Positions 1 to 8,245 of a stretch of DNA of 32,695 nucleotides are shown here, piece by piece. The stretch comes from an uncultured beta proteobacterium (lineage in GTDB: Bacteria > Pseudomonadota > Gammaproteobacteria > Burkholderiales > Burkholderiaceae_B). The DNA lies in the NCBI GenBank assembly GCA_903821335.1, contig CAIJKV010000343.1, positions 1 through 32,695 of the forward strand, given 5' to 3'. The translations under genes were made by a program, and so were the position numbers. Position 1 is the stretch's first letter; the number at the start of each line of letters is the position of its first letter. The notes beneath the pieces are model-generated. The model had not been told where the DNA came from and searched no databases. It saw only the letters and a list, made by a program, of their open reading frames with translations.

Positions 1-178
1 CCAGTTCTGGCTTGAGATCAAGGCCGGGGTCAACAGCAACCGCGTCATGAGCGATTTGCGCTTCATGATACTCAAGGCATTCACCGATGCCGGCATCGAT
101 CTGCCGTTCCCGCAACGGGTTCTTCAGTTCAAGGAAGGTACGTCCATGCCAGTGCGGATTGCGGACAGCGAGTCCTGA
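1..178 (+). CDS. MscS-family mechanosensitive channel, C-terminal fragment
   Basis: Only the last 58 codons are in the window (reading frame starts at base 2, stop TGA at 176-178). The translated piece runs from QFWLEIKAGVNSN to PVRIADSES. It contains the block 'DAGIDLPFPQRVLQF', which closely resembles the conserved 'EAGIEIPFPQRD' end of the cytoplasmic C-terminal domain of MscS-type small-conductance channels. These are inner-membrane channels that release solutes on osmotic downshock. The start, the membrane segments and any extra N-terminal domains (for example a DUF3772 or MscK-like periplasmic part) lie outside, so the subfamily cannot be decided. It is transcribed towards the lipoprotein gene at 251-754, with a strong hairpin between the two. 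Confidence 0.8.
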   Translation, partial: QFWLEIKAGVNSNRVMSDLRFMILKAFTDAGIDLPFPQRVLQFKEGTSMPVRIADSES

Positions 179-200
179 GGCCGGCGAGGCTTGGAAAGCA

Positions 201-225
201 CAACGGCGACCCGAGGTCGCCGTTG
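201..225. terminator. Hairpin between convergent genes, probable bidirectional terminator
   Basis: A perfect 10-bp inverted repeat (CAACGGCGAC, loop CCGAG, GTCGCCGTTG) lies between the stop of the MscS-type gene at 178 and the stop of the lipoprotein gene at 251. On the minus strand the stem is followed by TGCTTTCC, a short T-rich run. On the plus strand there is no T-run. The position between two convergent genes and the GC-rich stem support a terminator, best for the minus-strand gene. Confidence 0.55.
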
Positions 226-250
226 CGGTGTTGTGGTGACAAACAACCTA

Positions 251-754
251 CTACTGGGATATGGGCGTGACACGGGTTGGGCCCGCACCGCTTACAACTT
301 GCACCCGCTGATTCATCCCGATTGGCACATCATTTTCCTGCGCGATCACACGGATTTCACCATTATCCAGACGCACCGTGATTTCCAGGCCGTCTCTTCT
401 GCCGACACGATCCTCCACGGCATTGCCCGCCAAGGCGCCCAAGATAGCCCCCCCAACAATAGCCAGTGTGCGGCCATTGCCGCCACCGACTGCACTGCCA
501 GCGACACCACCCACCGCGCCACCGGCAATCATCCCTGCGCCGCTGGTCTGGTCTGATTGAATAGTGATCGGACGCACGCCGATCACGGTTCCAGTCCGTA
601 CGACCTGCTCACGCTGAGCCTGCCCAAAGGAATAGACGTTGGCCGACGCGCTGGGCTGGGCACAACCGGAAACCAACGACACCCCAGCCATCAGCGCACC
701 GACAGCAATCAGGCGTACGGCATGAGAATGGTTGAAACTATTGAGTGATGTCAT
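251..754 (-). CDS. Glycine-zipper 2TM outer-membrane lipoprotein (SlyB/Pcp-like)
   Basis: A 167-residue protein with a type II signal peptide. The hydrophobic stretch LIAVGALMAGVSLVSG is followed by Cys31, giving a good lipobox (LVSG|C). The middle (about residues 70-115) is a glycine-zipper two-helix region with GxxxG spacing (for example GGAVGGVAGSAVGG and GAILGALAGNAVED), followed by a small C-terminal domain that ends in VTPISQ. This is the architecture of SlyB/Pcp lipoproteins, which sit in the outer membrane and are linked to envelope integrity. I chose the ATG at 754 because GGAG lies about 7 bases upstream; GGAG would lie inside the coding sequence if an upstream start were used. The gene is transcribed alone and is convergent with the MscS-type gene. 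The exact function is unknown. Confidence 0.85.
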   Translation of the reverse strand: MTSLNSFNHSHAVRLIAVGALMAGVSLVSGCAQPSASANVYSFGQAQREQVVRTGTVIGVRPITIQSDQTSGAGMIAGGAVGGVAGSAVGGGNGRTLAIVGGAILGALAGNAVEDRVGRRDGLEITVRLDNGEIRVIAQENDVPIGMNQRVQVVSGAGPTRVTPISQ

Positions 755-782
755 CAAAGGACTCCAGACTAAAGTGCTAGAA

Positions 783-788
783 ATCATA
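783..788 (-). promoter_or_regulatory. Possible -10 box for the glycine-zipper lipoprotein gene
   Basis: Read on the minus strand this is TATGAT (5 of 6 matches to TATAAT), about 29 bases before the ATG at 754, which would give a short leader holding the GGAG ribosome site. No convincing -35 hexamer is seen 16-18 bases upstream, so the call is weak. Confidence 0.25.
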
Positions 789-859
789 CGCTTAACTTGC
801 CTGCCATGACGTTGCGGAAACCGTCAGAAACAAATGTTTTAGAGTCATGCATGCTTGAC

Positions 860-1807
860 TCAGACCATTCCCGGCAACCGGATACCGTACTGGGCGTGGA
901 GTTCGGTATTGATTTCAGCACGAGTCGGTGCATGATTCTGAGGGCCTCGTGAAGCAATTTTGATCGAGCCCATCAGATTACCCAGCTTGCAGGAATCGAG
1001 CCAGGACCAACCCGAGGTCAACCCGTGCAGCAGACCAGCACGGTGTGCATCCCCGCAACCCGTCGGGTCGATCACGGCAGACGGCACCACTGCATCGACA
1101 TGCTTTTCATGACCGTCTTGATATAGCGTAGCACCGCCCGCGCCGCGCGTCACCACGACCGCCTGCAAGTGTCTGGCCAACTCGACAATTGTTTTGCCTG
1201 TGCGTTGCTCGACCACGCTTGCTTCGTAATCGTTGACCGTCATGGCCTGCGCCAGGCCCAGCATGCGCGAGATATCCTCACCATCGAACAGGGGCATAGC
1301 CTGGCCAAGGTCGAAAATAAAGGGGATGCCCTGCGCATGCAGGCGCTCGGCGTGAGCGATCATGCCTGACTTGGAGTCGGGCGCCACAATGGCCCACGGC
1401 ACCTGACGGCCAGACAAATCGTTTTCCGAGGAAAACTCCATCGCACCGGGATGAAAGGCCGAGATCTGGTTATCGTCCAGATCCGTGGTGATGAAGCACT
1501 GTGCGGTTAACGTGCCGGGTGCGGTGCGGATCAAGCTGACATCAATTCCCAACTGTCCAAAACGCTGTAAGTAGTCAGTGGCATCTTCACCAACCGTTGC
1601 GACTGGCACGGGTTGACCACCGAGCAAGTTCAGGTTGTAAGCAATATTTCCCGCGCAGCCACCGTACTCGCGACGCATGCTTGGCACCAGGAACGACACG
1701 CTGAGCGCATGGATACGATCGGCCAGGATGTGATCCTTAAACCGTCCTTCGAAGACTGCAATCGTATCGAACGCGACTGAACCACAAATCAATACTGGCG
1801 ATGTCAT
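860..1807 (-). CDS. PfkB-family carbohydrate/nucleoside kinase
   Basis: A 315-residue ribokinase-like (PfkB) kinase. The N-terminal substrate motif is REYGGCAGNIAYNLNLLGG (about residues 46-64). The C-terminal signature is DPTGCGDAHRAGLLHG (247-262), in which Asp253 should be the catalytic base and GCG should form the anion hole. The substrate may be adenosine or a sugar: the overall look is closer to bacterial adenosine-kinase-like proteins, but this is not proven. The ATG at 1807 is chosen over an upstream ATG at 1834 because TTGAGG lies 5 bases before it, and because the upstream extension would run into the preceding gene. It starts 7 bases after the stop of the DUF3426 gene and is probably the last gene of the aroQ-acc-prmA unit. 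Confidence 0.85.
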   Translation of the reverse strand: MTSPVLICGSVAFDTIAVFEGRFKDHILADRIHALSVSFLVPSMRREYGGCAGNIAYNLNLLGGQPVPVATVGEDATDYLQRFGQLGIDVSLIRTAPGTLTAQCFITTDLDDNQISAFHPGAMEFSSENDLSGRQVPWAIVAPDSKSGMIAHAERLHAQGIPFIFDLGQAMPLFDGEDISRMLGLAQAMTVNDYEASVVEQRTGKTIVELARHLQAVVVTRGAGGATLYQDGHEKHVDAVVPSAVIDPTGCGDAHRAGLLHGLTSGWSWLDSCKLGNLMGSIKIASRGPQNHAPTRAEINTELHAQYGIRLPGMV

Positions 1808-1814
1808 AGAAGCC

Positions 1815-2849
1815 TCAAGGAAAAAATTTATCAAGTTGAAATCCGTTTATCTTTAAGCCGGTCACCGTGACGGGAAGCGTCAGGTCGACCTCCTGGCCGG
1901 ACGCAAAGGGCTGATCCAGCAGCGTGGATGGCAAGTACTGGTGCGGGGCAATCACTTTTCGCACAACGACCGTACCCGACGCGTCTTTCAACTCAAGCAA
2001 CAGATGCGGCCAAGGCTGTGACTTGTCAAACCGGTTGCGCATGGACAAGCGCAACGACAGTTCGGTCGCCTGGCCTTCCTGACCGGAGTTGCTGATCTGT
2101 TGCAACGAAGAGGAATCAATGGAAATACGCTCGAGATGACGCACAAAGTTCACTTCACACCCCACACGTGCGCACAAGGCAGTGAGTGTGGGACGCATAT
2201 TGGGCACCACGGTAGCAATTTCATTTCTGTATACGTACACAACCTGACCGAGCAGCACCACGAGCGCGACGAGACATCCAACACCCCAAAGCAGCCGGGA
2301 AAGCGATTCAGACGACTCGTCCGGCGTCGTCATGAACCCGGGCTGAGTACGGCCGACTGCGGCGGGACCCTCGCCGCGCAAGCGTGATTCGCCCTGTACG
2401 GAGACTACTGTCTCGCCTGTGTTGTCGTGCGATGCAGAAAAAAACGTCGGCGCATCACCTTTGGCCAGGGCGTGGCGCAACTCGCCAGTCGTTGCCGTGA
2501 ACGTGTGCTCGGTGGCAGTCAGCGGGCGATAACGCATCACCGCGGGTCCGCCCTCGTCGGCGTCGGGCGCGGGTTCGAATTCTGGTTCGAATTCTGGTTC
2601 TGGTTCTGGTTCGGGTTCTGGCTCGGGTTCAGGTTCGAACACGAGCGACGAAATGGCGACAGGATGAGAAACTACCTCGGGCTCCACGGCAAGTTTCGTC
2701 AAGGTCGGCAGTTGCGTCTCGAGACAGGCATAACCGTCAAAAATATGTGAACAACTCCCGCAACGGACAAGTCCGTCATGCAGCCGCAACTGATCCAACA
2801 CCACCTGAAAGGCGCACTGACATTTGGGGCAACGAGTGACCAGGCTCAT
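1815..2849 (-). CDS. Zinc-ribbon membrane protein, MJ0042 finger plus DUF3426
   Basis: A 344-residue protein. The N-terminus is an MJ0042-type zinc finger with Cys7-x2-Cys10 and Cys30-x2-Cys33 (TRCPKC ... VRCGSC). Residues 71-93 are a Glu-Pro repeat (FEP/EPE units), followed by a low-complexity linker. One membrane helix lies at about 188-207 (LLWGVGCLVALVVLLGQVVY). The C-terminal part, with LSLRLSMRNRFDKSQPWPHLLLEL and the end KINGFQLDKFFP, fits DUF3426. The layout implies a cytoplasmic zinc ribbon joined through the membrane to a periplasmic domain. The function is not established; the family commonly follows prmA in betaproteobacteria. The ATG at 2849 is preceded by GGTGATG and makes the zinc finger N-terminal. 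The gap to prmA is 16 bases. Confidence 0.85.
   Translation of the reverse strand: MSLVTRCPKCQCAFQVVLDQLRLHDGLVRCGSCSHIFDGYACLETQLPTLTKLAVEPEVVSHPVAISSLVFEPEPEPEPEPEPEPEFEPEFEPAPDADEGGPAVMRYRPLTATEHTFTATTGELRHALAKGDAPTFFSASHDNTGETVVSVQGESRLRGEGPAAVGRTQPGFMTTPDESSESLSRLLWGVGCLVALVVLLGQVVYVYRNEIATVVPNMRPTLTALCARVGCEVNFVRHLERISIDSSSLQQISNSGQEGQATELSLRLSMRNRFDKSQPWPHLLLELKDASGTVVVRKVIAPHQYLPSTLLDQPFASGQEVDLTLPVTVTGLKINGFQLDKFFP
2572..2638 (-). repeat. Imperfect hexanucleotide tandem repeat encoding a Glu-Pro tract
   Basis: On the plus strand, about eleven GGTTCN-like 6-base units run in series: GGTTCG and AATTCT units twice, then GGTTCT, GGTTCT, GGTTCG, GGTTCT, GGCTCG, GGTTCA, GGTTCG. On the coding (minus) strand they encode the EP/EF repeat at residues 71-93 of the DUF3426 protein. 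The unit is a multiple of three, so copy-number change would alter tract length without breaking the frame. Confidence 0.85.
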
Positions 2850-2865
2850 CGACGCATCACCATTG

Positions 2866-3768
2866 TTACGGCTTGACGCCTGCAAGGCAGACCCAGCCAT
2901 CACGCGCATTCCATACCGCCATCGGCAGCCAAGGTGAGTACGCCGCCGCCACTTCGACGGCCTGGCGTTCAAGCACACCGGACAAAATCAGCTGGCCACC
3001 AGACTTGACCCGTCCGGCCAGCATGGGTGCGAGGACTTTGAGCGGGTTGGACAGGATGTTTGCCACGACCACATCAAACTGCCCCTCAGACAAGCCATCC
3101 GGGAGCATGGACTGCACAATGACCCCGTTGGCCTGCGCATTGTCGCGGGTCGACTGCACGGCCTGTTCATCAATGTCCACGCCCACCACTGTGCCAGCGC
3201 CCAACATCACGGCGGCGATGGCCAGAATACCCGAGCCACATCCATAGTCCAGCACGGTCGCTGCGTCGGGCAACTGATCGGCCAACCATTCGAGACACAA
3301 GTGCGTCGTGGGATGGCTACCCGTACCAAAGGCAAGACCCGGATCAAGTTGAATGGCGATGTGTTGCGCGTCACGCTGCGCTGGTATCTGGTCGGCATGC
3401 CAGCTTGGCACGATCAGGATGCGTTCACCCACCCGGATTGGACCGAACTGCGCTTGTGTCAGGCGCACCCAGTCCGCATCGGGGACATCCCGTAAGTGCC
3501 AGGGCAGGTCAACAGGCTGCCCGAGGTTCTCACGCGCCAGTTCAAGCAACTGCTCTGGATCGAGGCCATCAGGCATCAGGACAACCAGCCGATTCCGGGT
3601 CCAGGCCTGCGTGTTGGGTTCGCTGCCGGGTTCACCGAAAAGCGGCTCCTCGGCGTCCGTATCCATGTCGGCGTCCTCAACGGACACCGACAAGGCCCCT
3701 GTCTCAAGCAGTACGTCCGAGAGGGGCTCTGCAAGCGCACCAGGACAAATCATTACCAATTCACGCAT
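2866..3768 (-). CDS. prmA: Ribosomal protein L11 methyltransferase
   Basis: A 300-residue SAM-dependent methyltransferase, the usual length for PrmA, which trimethylates ribosomal protein L11 in the cytoplasm. The N-terminal L11-recognition domain begins MRELVMICPGALAEPL. The catalytic domain has the conserved GLAFGTGSHPTT segment and the SAM-binding loop VLDYGCGSGILAIAA. It also has the acidic residue of motif II (VVGVDIDEQAV) and the VVANILSNPL motif typical of PrmA. It lies 52 bases after accC, in the order accB-accC-prmA that is common in proteobacteria. The start is the ATG at 3768, with GGAAATCACC just before it. Confidence 0.95.
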   Translation of the reverse strand: MRELVMICPGALAEPLSDVLLETGALSVSVEDADMDTDAEEPLFGEPGSEPNTQAWTRNRLVVLMPDGLDPEQLLELARENLGQPVDLPWHLRDVPDADWVRLTQAQFGPIRVGERILIVPSWHADQIPAQRDAQHIAIQLDPGLAFGTGSHPTTHLCLEWLADQLPDAATVLDYGCGSGILAIAAVMLGAGTVVGVDIDEQAVQSTRDNAQANGVIVQSMLPDGLSEGQFDVVVANILSNPLKVLAPMLAGRVKSGGQLILSGVLERQAVEVAAAYSPWLPMAVWNARDGWVCLAGVKP

Positions 3769-3819
3769 GGTGATTTCCGAAAACCCGGCCCTCAGGCCTG
3801 GCGAGACAGTCCACTCCGA

Positions 3820-5166
3820 TCAGGGGCGGGCTGCCAGTTTGTGTTCGAGATAGTGAATACTCGTTCCACCCTCTGCAAAACGCGCATCGACGAGTAATTC
3901 GCGATGTAAGGGGATATTGGTCTTGATGCCTTCGACGACCATTTCCGACAATGCGATGGACATGCGCGCCAGCGCTTGCTCGCGGGTATCGCCATACGTG
4001 ATGACCTTGCCGATCATCGAGTCGTAGTGAGGCGGCACAAAGTACCCATTGAACACATGCGAATCGATCCGCACCCCGGGACCTCCTGGCGTGTGCCAGT
4101 TGGTGATACGTCCGGGACTGGGCACAAAGGTAAACGGGTCTTCGGCGTTGATACGGCATTCCAGGGCATGGCCCTTGAGAACGATGTCGCGCTGACGAAG
4201 TGTGAACTTTTCACCCGCGGCGATGCGGATCTGCTGCTGCACCAAGTCTATGCCCGTAATCAGTTCGGTCACCGGATGCTCGACCTGAATGCGGGTATTC
4301 ATTTCAATAAAATAGAACTCGCCGTTTTCATACAGGAACTCAAAGGTTCCGGCGCCTCGATAGCTCATTTTCTTGCAGGCCTCGGCACAACGCTCACCGA
4401 TGCGTTCAATCAGGCGACGGGCGATGCCCGGGGCCGGGGCCTCTTCGATCACCTTCTGATGCCGACGCTGCATAGAGCAGTCACGTTCGCCGAGCCAGAC
4501 CGCGTTGCGCCCGCCATCAGCCAGAATCTGAATTTCGATGTGACGAGGATTTTCAAGAAATTTCTCGAGGTAAACCTCGGGATTATTGAACGCAGCACCC
4601 GCCTCGGACTTGGTCATGGTCACGGCGTTGAGCAGGGCCGCTTCGGTATGCACGACACGCATGCCCCGGCCGCCGCCGCCGCCCGCGGCCTTGATAATCA
4701 CCGGATAACCGACCTCACGTGCAAGACGCAGGATTTCCTGGGGATCATCGGGCAACGCGCCTGGCGAACCCGGCACGACGGGTACACCCGCTTCGATCAT
4801 GGCCTGCTTGGCGCAGACCTTGTCGCCCATCAGGCGGATGGTTTCCGGGCGTGGCCCAATAAACACGAAGCCGCTTTTTTCAACGCGATCAGCAAAATCG
4901 GCATTTTCCGACAAGAACCCATAACCGGGGTGGATGGCCTCGGCGTCGGTGACTTCGGCGGCCGAAATGATGGCCGGCATGTTCAGGTAACTGTCTTTCG
5001 AGGCCGCCGGGCCAATACACACGGACTCGTCGGCCAGGCGTACATACTTGGCGTCGCGATCAGCCTCGGAGTGCACCACGACAGTCTTGATACCGAGTTC
5101 GCGGCACGCACGCTGGATACGCAGGGCAATTTCGCCTCGGTTGGCGATCAGAATCTTTTCAAACAT
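3820..5166 (-). CDS. accC: Acetyl-CoA carboxylase biotin carboxylase subunit
   Basis: A 448-residue enzyme that uses ATP and bicarbonate to carboxylate the biotin on AccB, the first step of fatty acid synthesis. It begins with the canonical [17 protein letters not shown]. It has the ATP-grasp glycine loop ([13 protein letters not shown]), the catalytic block [22 protein letters not shown], and a complete C-terminal domain. The ATG at 5166 is preferred over an upstream TTG at 5175, since it matches the family start and lies just one base beyond the accB stop codon. This tight spacing implies translational coupling with accB. No key residue appears to be missing. Confidence 0.97.
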   Translation of the reverse strand: MFEKILIANRGEIALRIQRACRELGIKTVVVHSEADRDAKYVRLADESVCIGPAASKDSYLNMPAIISAAEVTDAEAIHPGYGFLSENADFADRVEKSGFVFIGPRPETIRLMGDKVCAKQAMIEAGVPVVPGSPGALPDDPQEILRLAREVGYPVIIKAAGGGGGRGMRVVHTEAALLNAVTMTKSEAGAAFNNPEVYLEKFLENPRHIEIQILADGGRNAVWLGERDCSMQRRHQKVIEEAPAPGIARRLIERIGERCAEACKKMSYRGAGTFEFLYENGEFYFIEMNTRIQVEHPVTELITGIDLVQQQIRIAAGEKFTLRQRDIVLKGHALECRINAEDPFTFVPSPGRITNWHTPGGPGVRIDSHVFNGYFVPPHYDSMIGKVITYGDTREQALARMSIALSEMVVEGIKTNIPLHRELLVDARFAEGGTSIHYLEHKLAARP

Positions 5167-5167
5167 G

Positions 5168-5602
5168 TCAGGCAATCACGAAGAGGGGCTGACCATATTC
5201 GACGGGCTCACCATTTTCAACCAGGATTTCCTTGATGATGCCCGACTTGTCAGCTTCGATTTCATTGAGCAGTTTCATCGCCTCGATAATGCAGAGCGGC
5301 TCGCCTTCCTTGACTGCTTGTCCGATCTCAACAAAAGGTGCAGAGCCCGGGTTGGCTGATCGGTAGAAGGTGCCCACCATCGGTGCCTTGACCGTGTGAC
5401 CCACCGGGGCTGGCGGCGCGACTGGCGCGGCTGGGGCAGCGGCGGCTGGAGCCTGCACCGGAGCCGTTGCGTAGGCGACGGGCTGCACAGTTTGAGAAAA
5501 CTTGACGATGCGAACCTTGCCTTCACCTTCTGTGATTTCGAGCTCGGCGATGCCGGACTCAGACACAAGGTCGATCAAGGTTTTCAGTTTTCTGAGATCC
5601 AT
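5168..5602 (-). CDS. accB: Acetyl-CoA carboxylase biotin carboxyl carrier protein
   Basis: A 144-residue biotin carrier. The N-terminus [13 protein letters not shown] is typical. An Ala-Pro-rich flexible linker spans about residues 45-67 ([14 protein letters not shown]...). The biotinyl domain follows, with the signature [10 protein letters not shown], where Lys110 is the biotin attachment site. The protein shuttles carboxybiotin between AccC and the carboxyltransferase. It sits 44 bases after aroQ and is coupled to accC. The ribosome site before the ATG at 5602 (ACGGAAATATT) is modest. Confidence 0.96.
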   Translation of the reverse strand: MDLRKLKTLIDLVSESGIAELEITEGEGKVRIVKFSQTVQPVAYATAPVQAPAAAAPAAPVAPPAPVGHTVKAPMVGTFYRSANPGSAPFVEIGQAVKEGEPLCIIEAMKLLNEIEADKSGIIKEILVENGEPVEYGQPLFVIA

Positions 5603-5646
5603 AATATTTCCGTAAGATTTTTTTGAATGACCCGCCGATCGACGAT

Positions 5647-6093
5647 CTAGACCGGCTCGACATGCTGTGCGGCAAACCGCACGGCAGCCTCGTACCCCAG
5701 GGGGCCAAGACCAGCCACCACACCCAGCGCCAGATCGGACAGGTAGGAGTGATGACGAAAAGGTTCACGCTTGTAGACGTTTGAGAGATGCACTTCAACA
5801 TACGGCAATTTCACACCCGCCAGTGCATCACGAATGGCAACACTGGTGTGCGTGTAGGCACCCGCATTGATCACAATAAAATCCGTGCCGTCCAGCCGTG
5901 CTGCCTGAATACGATCAACGAGCACACCTTCGTGGTTGCTTTGAAAGGCGGTCAGCGTCGCACCCAGGGTCGTGGCAAGACCCGCCAGGACGGCATTGAG
6001 CTCGTCCAGCGTAGTGTGTCCGTACAAATGCGGTTCACGCGTCCCAAGCAAATTCAGGTTGGGACCGTGCAAGACCAGGATACTTTGCGACAT
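5647..6093 (-). CDS. aroQ: Type II 3-dehydroquinate dehydratase
   Basis: A 148-residue enzyme of the shikimate pathway that converts 3-dehydroquinate to 3-dehydroshikimate. The type II signature is clear: [17 protein letters not shown] near the N-terminus (with the catalytic Tyr in HLYG), the middle [16 protein letters not shown], and the C-terminal [20 protein letters not shown], which carries the catalytic His. The length matches the dodecameric type II family. It is the first gene of the aroQ-accB-accC-prmA unit, and a candidate promoter lies just upstream (6136-6164). The shikimate pathway partner aroE is elsewhere in this window (11811-12662). AAGG precedes the ATG at 6093. Confidence 0.96.
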   Translation of the reverse strand: MSQSILVLHGPNLNLLGTREPHLYGHTTLDELNAVLAGLATTLGATLTAFQSNHEGVLVDRIQAARLDGTDFIVINAGAYTHTSVAIRDALAGVKLPYVEVHLSNVYKREPFRHHSYLSDLALGVVAGLGPLGYEAAVRFAAQHVEPV

Positions 6094-6135
6094 GCGTTAG
6101 GTGAGCCTTGCAGCAAAATCAATGAAACAGTGCAT

Positions 6136-6164
6136 TTTTTACGCTAAAAAACGTGATTTGTCCA
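6136..6164 (-). promoter_or_regulatory. Candidate sigma-70 promoter for the aroQ-acc unit
   Basis: Read on the minus strand: TGGACA (5 of 6 matches to TTGACA), a 17-base spacer, then TAAAAA (4 of 6 matches to TATAAT). The -35 lies just downstream of the tlpA stop codon, and transcription would begin about 35 bases before the aroQ ATG. The spacer and -10 contain an AT-rich palindrome at 6135-6151 (TTTTTTA-CGC-TAAAAAA on the plus strand), unusual in this GC-rich DNA, which might itself be a protein-binding site or a weak terminator for tlpA. Confidence 0.4.
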
Positions 6165-6165
6165 T

Positions 6166-6744
6166 TTACGTCTTCGATTTGACAATGAACGCAGCGATCC
6201 GGCGCGTTAAATCATCCGGCTGCACCTGACCCAGAATTGAGTCGATCATGTTGCCTTTAGCATCGAACAGCACGGTAAAGGGCAGGCCACCCGCAGTATT
6301 GCCCAAGTCTCTTACCATTGCGACCCCTCCGAGCCCTGCCACAAGTAACGGGTAAGAAACGGGTATTTTGTCAACAAATTGACGGATATTAGCAACCGTA
6401 TCGATACCAATGCCTACAAATCTGACATTTGGCATTTTTTGAGCCATTGCACTCAGAGTTGGCATCTCTTCAACGCATGGCGCACACCATGTCGCCCAGA
6501 AATTCACCACCAGGGGCTGACCGGCAAAACTCGCCAGAGCAACGTCACGCCCTTCCAGATCGGTCAGGCTGGTTGCGAAAAAATTGCCGACCCCCTCTGC
6601 CGCTGGCGTCGACAACTCCGCCTGCAATCCGACGGATCGGTTCGCCTGCGGTGCCCCGCGCGATGACTCCCGCCAGGCCAACCATCCCGTGGCAGCGATG
6701 GCAGCCAGGCCCCCGACACCCAGGGCAAATGTTCTTCTCTTCAT
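6166..6744 (-). CDS. TlpA-family thiol:disulfide oxidoreductase
   Basis: A 192-residue membrane-anchored thioredoxin-fold protein. Residues about 5-23 form an N-terminal hydrophobic anchor or signal (TFALGVGGLAAIAATGWLA). The redox motif WCAPC has Cys87 and Cys90 within VVNFWATWCAPCVEEMPTL. The TlpA/ResA-type features include the later cis-Pro segment GGLPFTVLFD. Such proteins reduce disulfides in the periplasm, for example during cytochrome c maturation. The ATG at 6744 (MKRRTFALG) is chosen because an upstream start at 6807 would place 21 non-signal residues before the anchor. The gene is divergent from mpl and lies upstream of aroQ on the same strand. The specific partner is unknown. Confidence 0.9.
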   Translation of the reverse strand: MKRRTFALGVGGLAAIAATGWLAWRESSRGAPQANRSVGLQAELSTPAAEGVGNFFATSLTDLEGRDVALASFAGQPLVVNFWATWCAPCVEEMPTLSAMAQKMPNVRFVGIGIDTVANIRQFVDKIPVSYPLLVAGLGGVAMVRDLGNTAGGLPFTVLFDAKGNMIDSILGQVQPDDLTRRIAAFIVKSKT

Positions 6745-6860
6745 GGGTTCAATAATACTGCCTTGTCCGCAAATTGAGCAGCGCCGACACGCCGCCGTTG
6801 GCCGCACGGCCTGCGCGCCATCACAACATCTCCATCTACAATGCGCACAGGAGATTGGTC

Positions 6861-8231
6861 ATGCATCTGCATATACTGGGAATTTGCGGCACATTCATGG
6901 GTGGGCTGGCGCTGATTGCGCGCGCAGCGGGCCACCGCGTGACGGGCTGTGACGCCGGGGTTTACCCCCCAATGAGCACTCAGCTTTCCGAGCAAGGCAT
7001 CGAACTCATTGAGGGTTTTGACCCCGGGCAACTCGCATTGCGCCCCGACCTGTTCGTCGTGGGCAACGTTGTATCTCGCGGCAATCCGCTGATGGAAGCG
7101 ATCCTCGACGCGGGTCTGCCTTATACGTCTGGCCCCCAATGGCTGGGCGAGCACATCCTGAACGGCCAGCATGTGCTTGCCATCGCGGGCACACACGGCA
7201 AAACCACCACCAGTTCGATGCTGGCCTGGATTCTTCAATGTGCCGGCAAGGCGCCTAATTTCCTGATCGGGGGTGTTGCCCCTGGCCTGCAGGTATCCGC
7301 ACGCTTCGATCCCTCGGTCGCGCTTTTCGTGATCGAGGCGGACGAATACGACACCGCTTTCTTCGACAAGCGTTCCAAGTTCGTTCACTATCGGCCACGC
7401 ACAGCAGTACTGAACAACCTTGAATACGATCATGCGGACATTTTCCCGGATCTTGCCGCCATCGAAACCCAGTTTCATCATTTACTGCGTACCGTGCCAC
7501 GCAGTGGACGCGTCATCATCCCCGCCCAGGACCCGGCCCTGGAACGCGTGATTGCCCGCGGATGCTGGTCAGCGCTGCAACGTGTTGGTGAGGCCGCGGG
7601 CTGGCACACGCGCGCGAACGGCGCACAATCTTTTGAGGTCGCCGATGGCACAACACCGCTGGGCGAGGTGCGCTGGAATCTGACAGGGGAACACAACCGC
7701 AACAATGCGCTGGCAGCGCTGGCCGCCGCCGCGCACGCAGGCGTGTCGCCTGGGGACGGGATCGCCGCGCTCAGCCAGTTCGCCGGCGTCAAGCGACGCA
7801 TGGAAATACGCGGTACCGTTAACCAGGTCACGGTTTACGATGATTTTGCCCATCACCCGACAGCCATTCGCACGACCCTGGACGGCCTGCGCCTCCAGGT
7901 TGGCTCTGCCCGCATTCTGGCCGTGCTCGAACCACGTTCCAACACCATGAAACTTGGCACCATGGCAGCACGCCTGCCTGAGGCACTGACAAATGCCGAT
8001 CTGGTTTTTTGCTTTGGCCAGCACACCGGCAAACACGCACTGGGCTGGGATCCTGCCGTCGTCCTGTCGGAACTGGGTTCGCGCATGCAAGCCCACGACC
8101 AACTCGATCAACTGGTCACTGCGATTGTCGGTGCCGCGCGGCCGGGAGACCACATTCTGGTCATGAGCAACGGCAGTTTCGGGGGCTTACACACCCAATT
8201 GCTCGATGCCCTCGGCGCTACGCAACACTAA
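6861..8231 (+). CDS. mpl: UDP-N-acetylmuramate:L-alanyl-gamma-D-glutamyl-meso-DAP ligase
   Basis: A 456-residue Mur-ligase-family enzyme that reattaches the recycled tripeptide to UDP-MurNAc in murein recycling. The start MHLHILGICGTFMGGLALIA is the typical Mpl Rossmann-like N-terminus. The ATP loop is AIAGTHGKTTTSSM (residues 108-120). The central domain contains IEADEYDTAFFDKRSKFVHY and LNNLEYDHADIFPDL, which are characteristic of Mpl rather than MurC. The C-terminal domain has VYDDFAHHPTAI and LEPRSNTMKLG. The ATG at 6861 has GGAG 8 bases upstream, whereas an upstream in-frame ATG at 6774 would add 29 unrelated residues. It is followed after 14 bases by the YqiA-like gene. Confidence 0.95.
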   Translation: MHLHILGICGTFMGGLALIARAAGHRVTGCDAGVYPPMSTQLSEQGIELIEGFDPGQLALRPDLFVVGNVVSRGNPLMEAILDAGLPYTSGPQWLGEHILNGQHVLAIAGTHGKTTTSSMLAWILQCAGKAPNFLIGGVAPGLQVSARFDPSVALFVIEADEYDTAFFDKRSKFVHYRPRTAVLNNLEYDHADIFPDLAAIETQFHHLLRTVPRSGRVIIPAQDPALERVIARGCWSALQRVGEAAGWHTRANGAQSFEVADGTTPLGEVRWNLTGEHNRNNALAALAAAAHAGVSPGDGIAALSQFAGVKRRMEIRGTVNQVTVYDDFAHHPTAIRTTLDGLRLQVGSARILAVLEPRSNTMKLGTMAARLPEALTNADLVFCFGQHTGKHALGWDPAVVLSELGSRMQAHDQLDQLVTAIVGAARPGDHILVMSNGSFGGLHTQLLDALGATQH

Positions 8232-8245
8232 CCCGGCACTGACCC

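Noticed and set aside
842-861. Inverted repeat GAGTCA ... TGACTC at the end of the PfkB kinase gene as a terminator
   Set aside because: The stem is only 6 bp, includes the stop codon, and is followed by TAAAAC rather than a T-run on the coding strand.
3976-5235. Long plus-strand reading frame opposite accC
   Set aside because: The accC motifs on the minus strand are intact, and the plus-strand frame has no family features.
6814-6842. TACAAT at 6837-6842 as a -10 box for mpl
   Set aside because: No -35 match is present 16-18 bases upstream, and the start of transcription would fall on the ribosome site.
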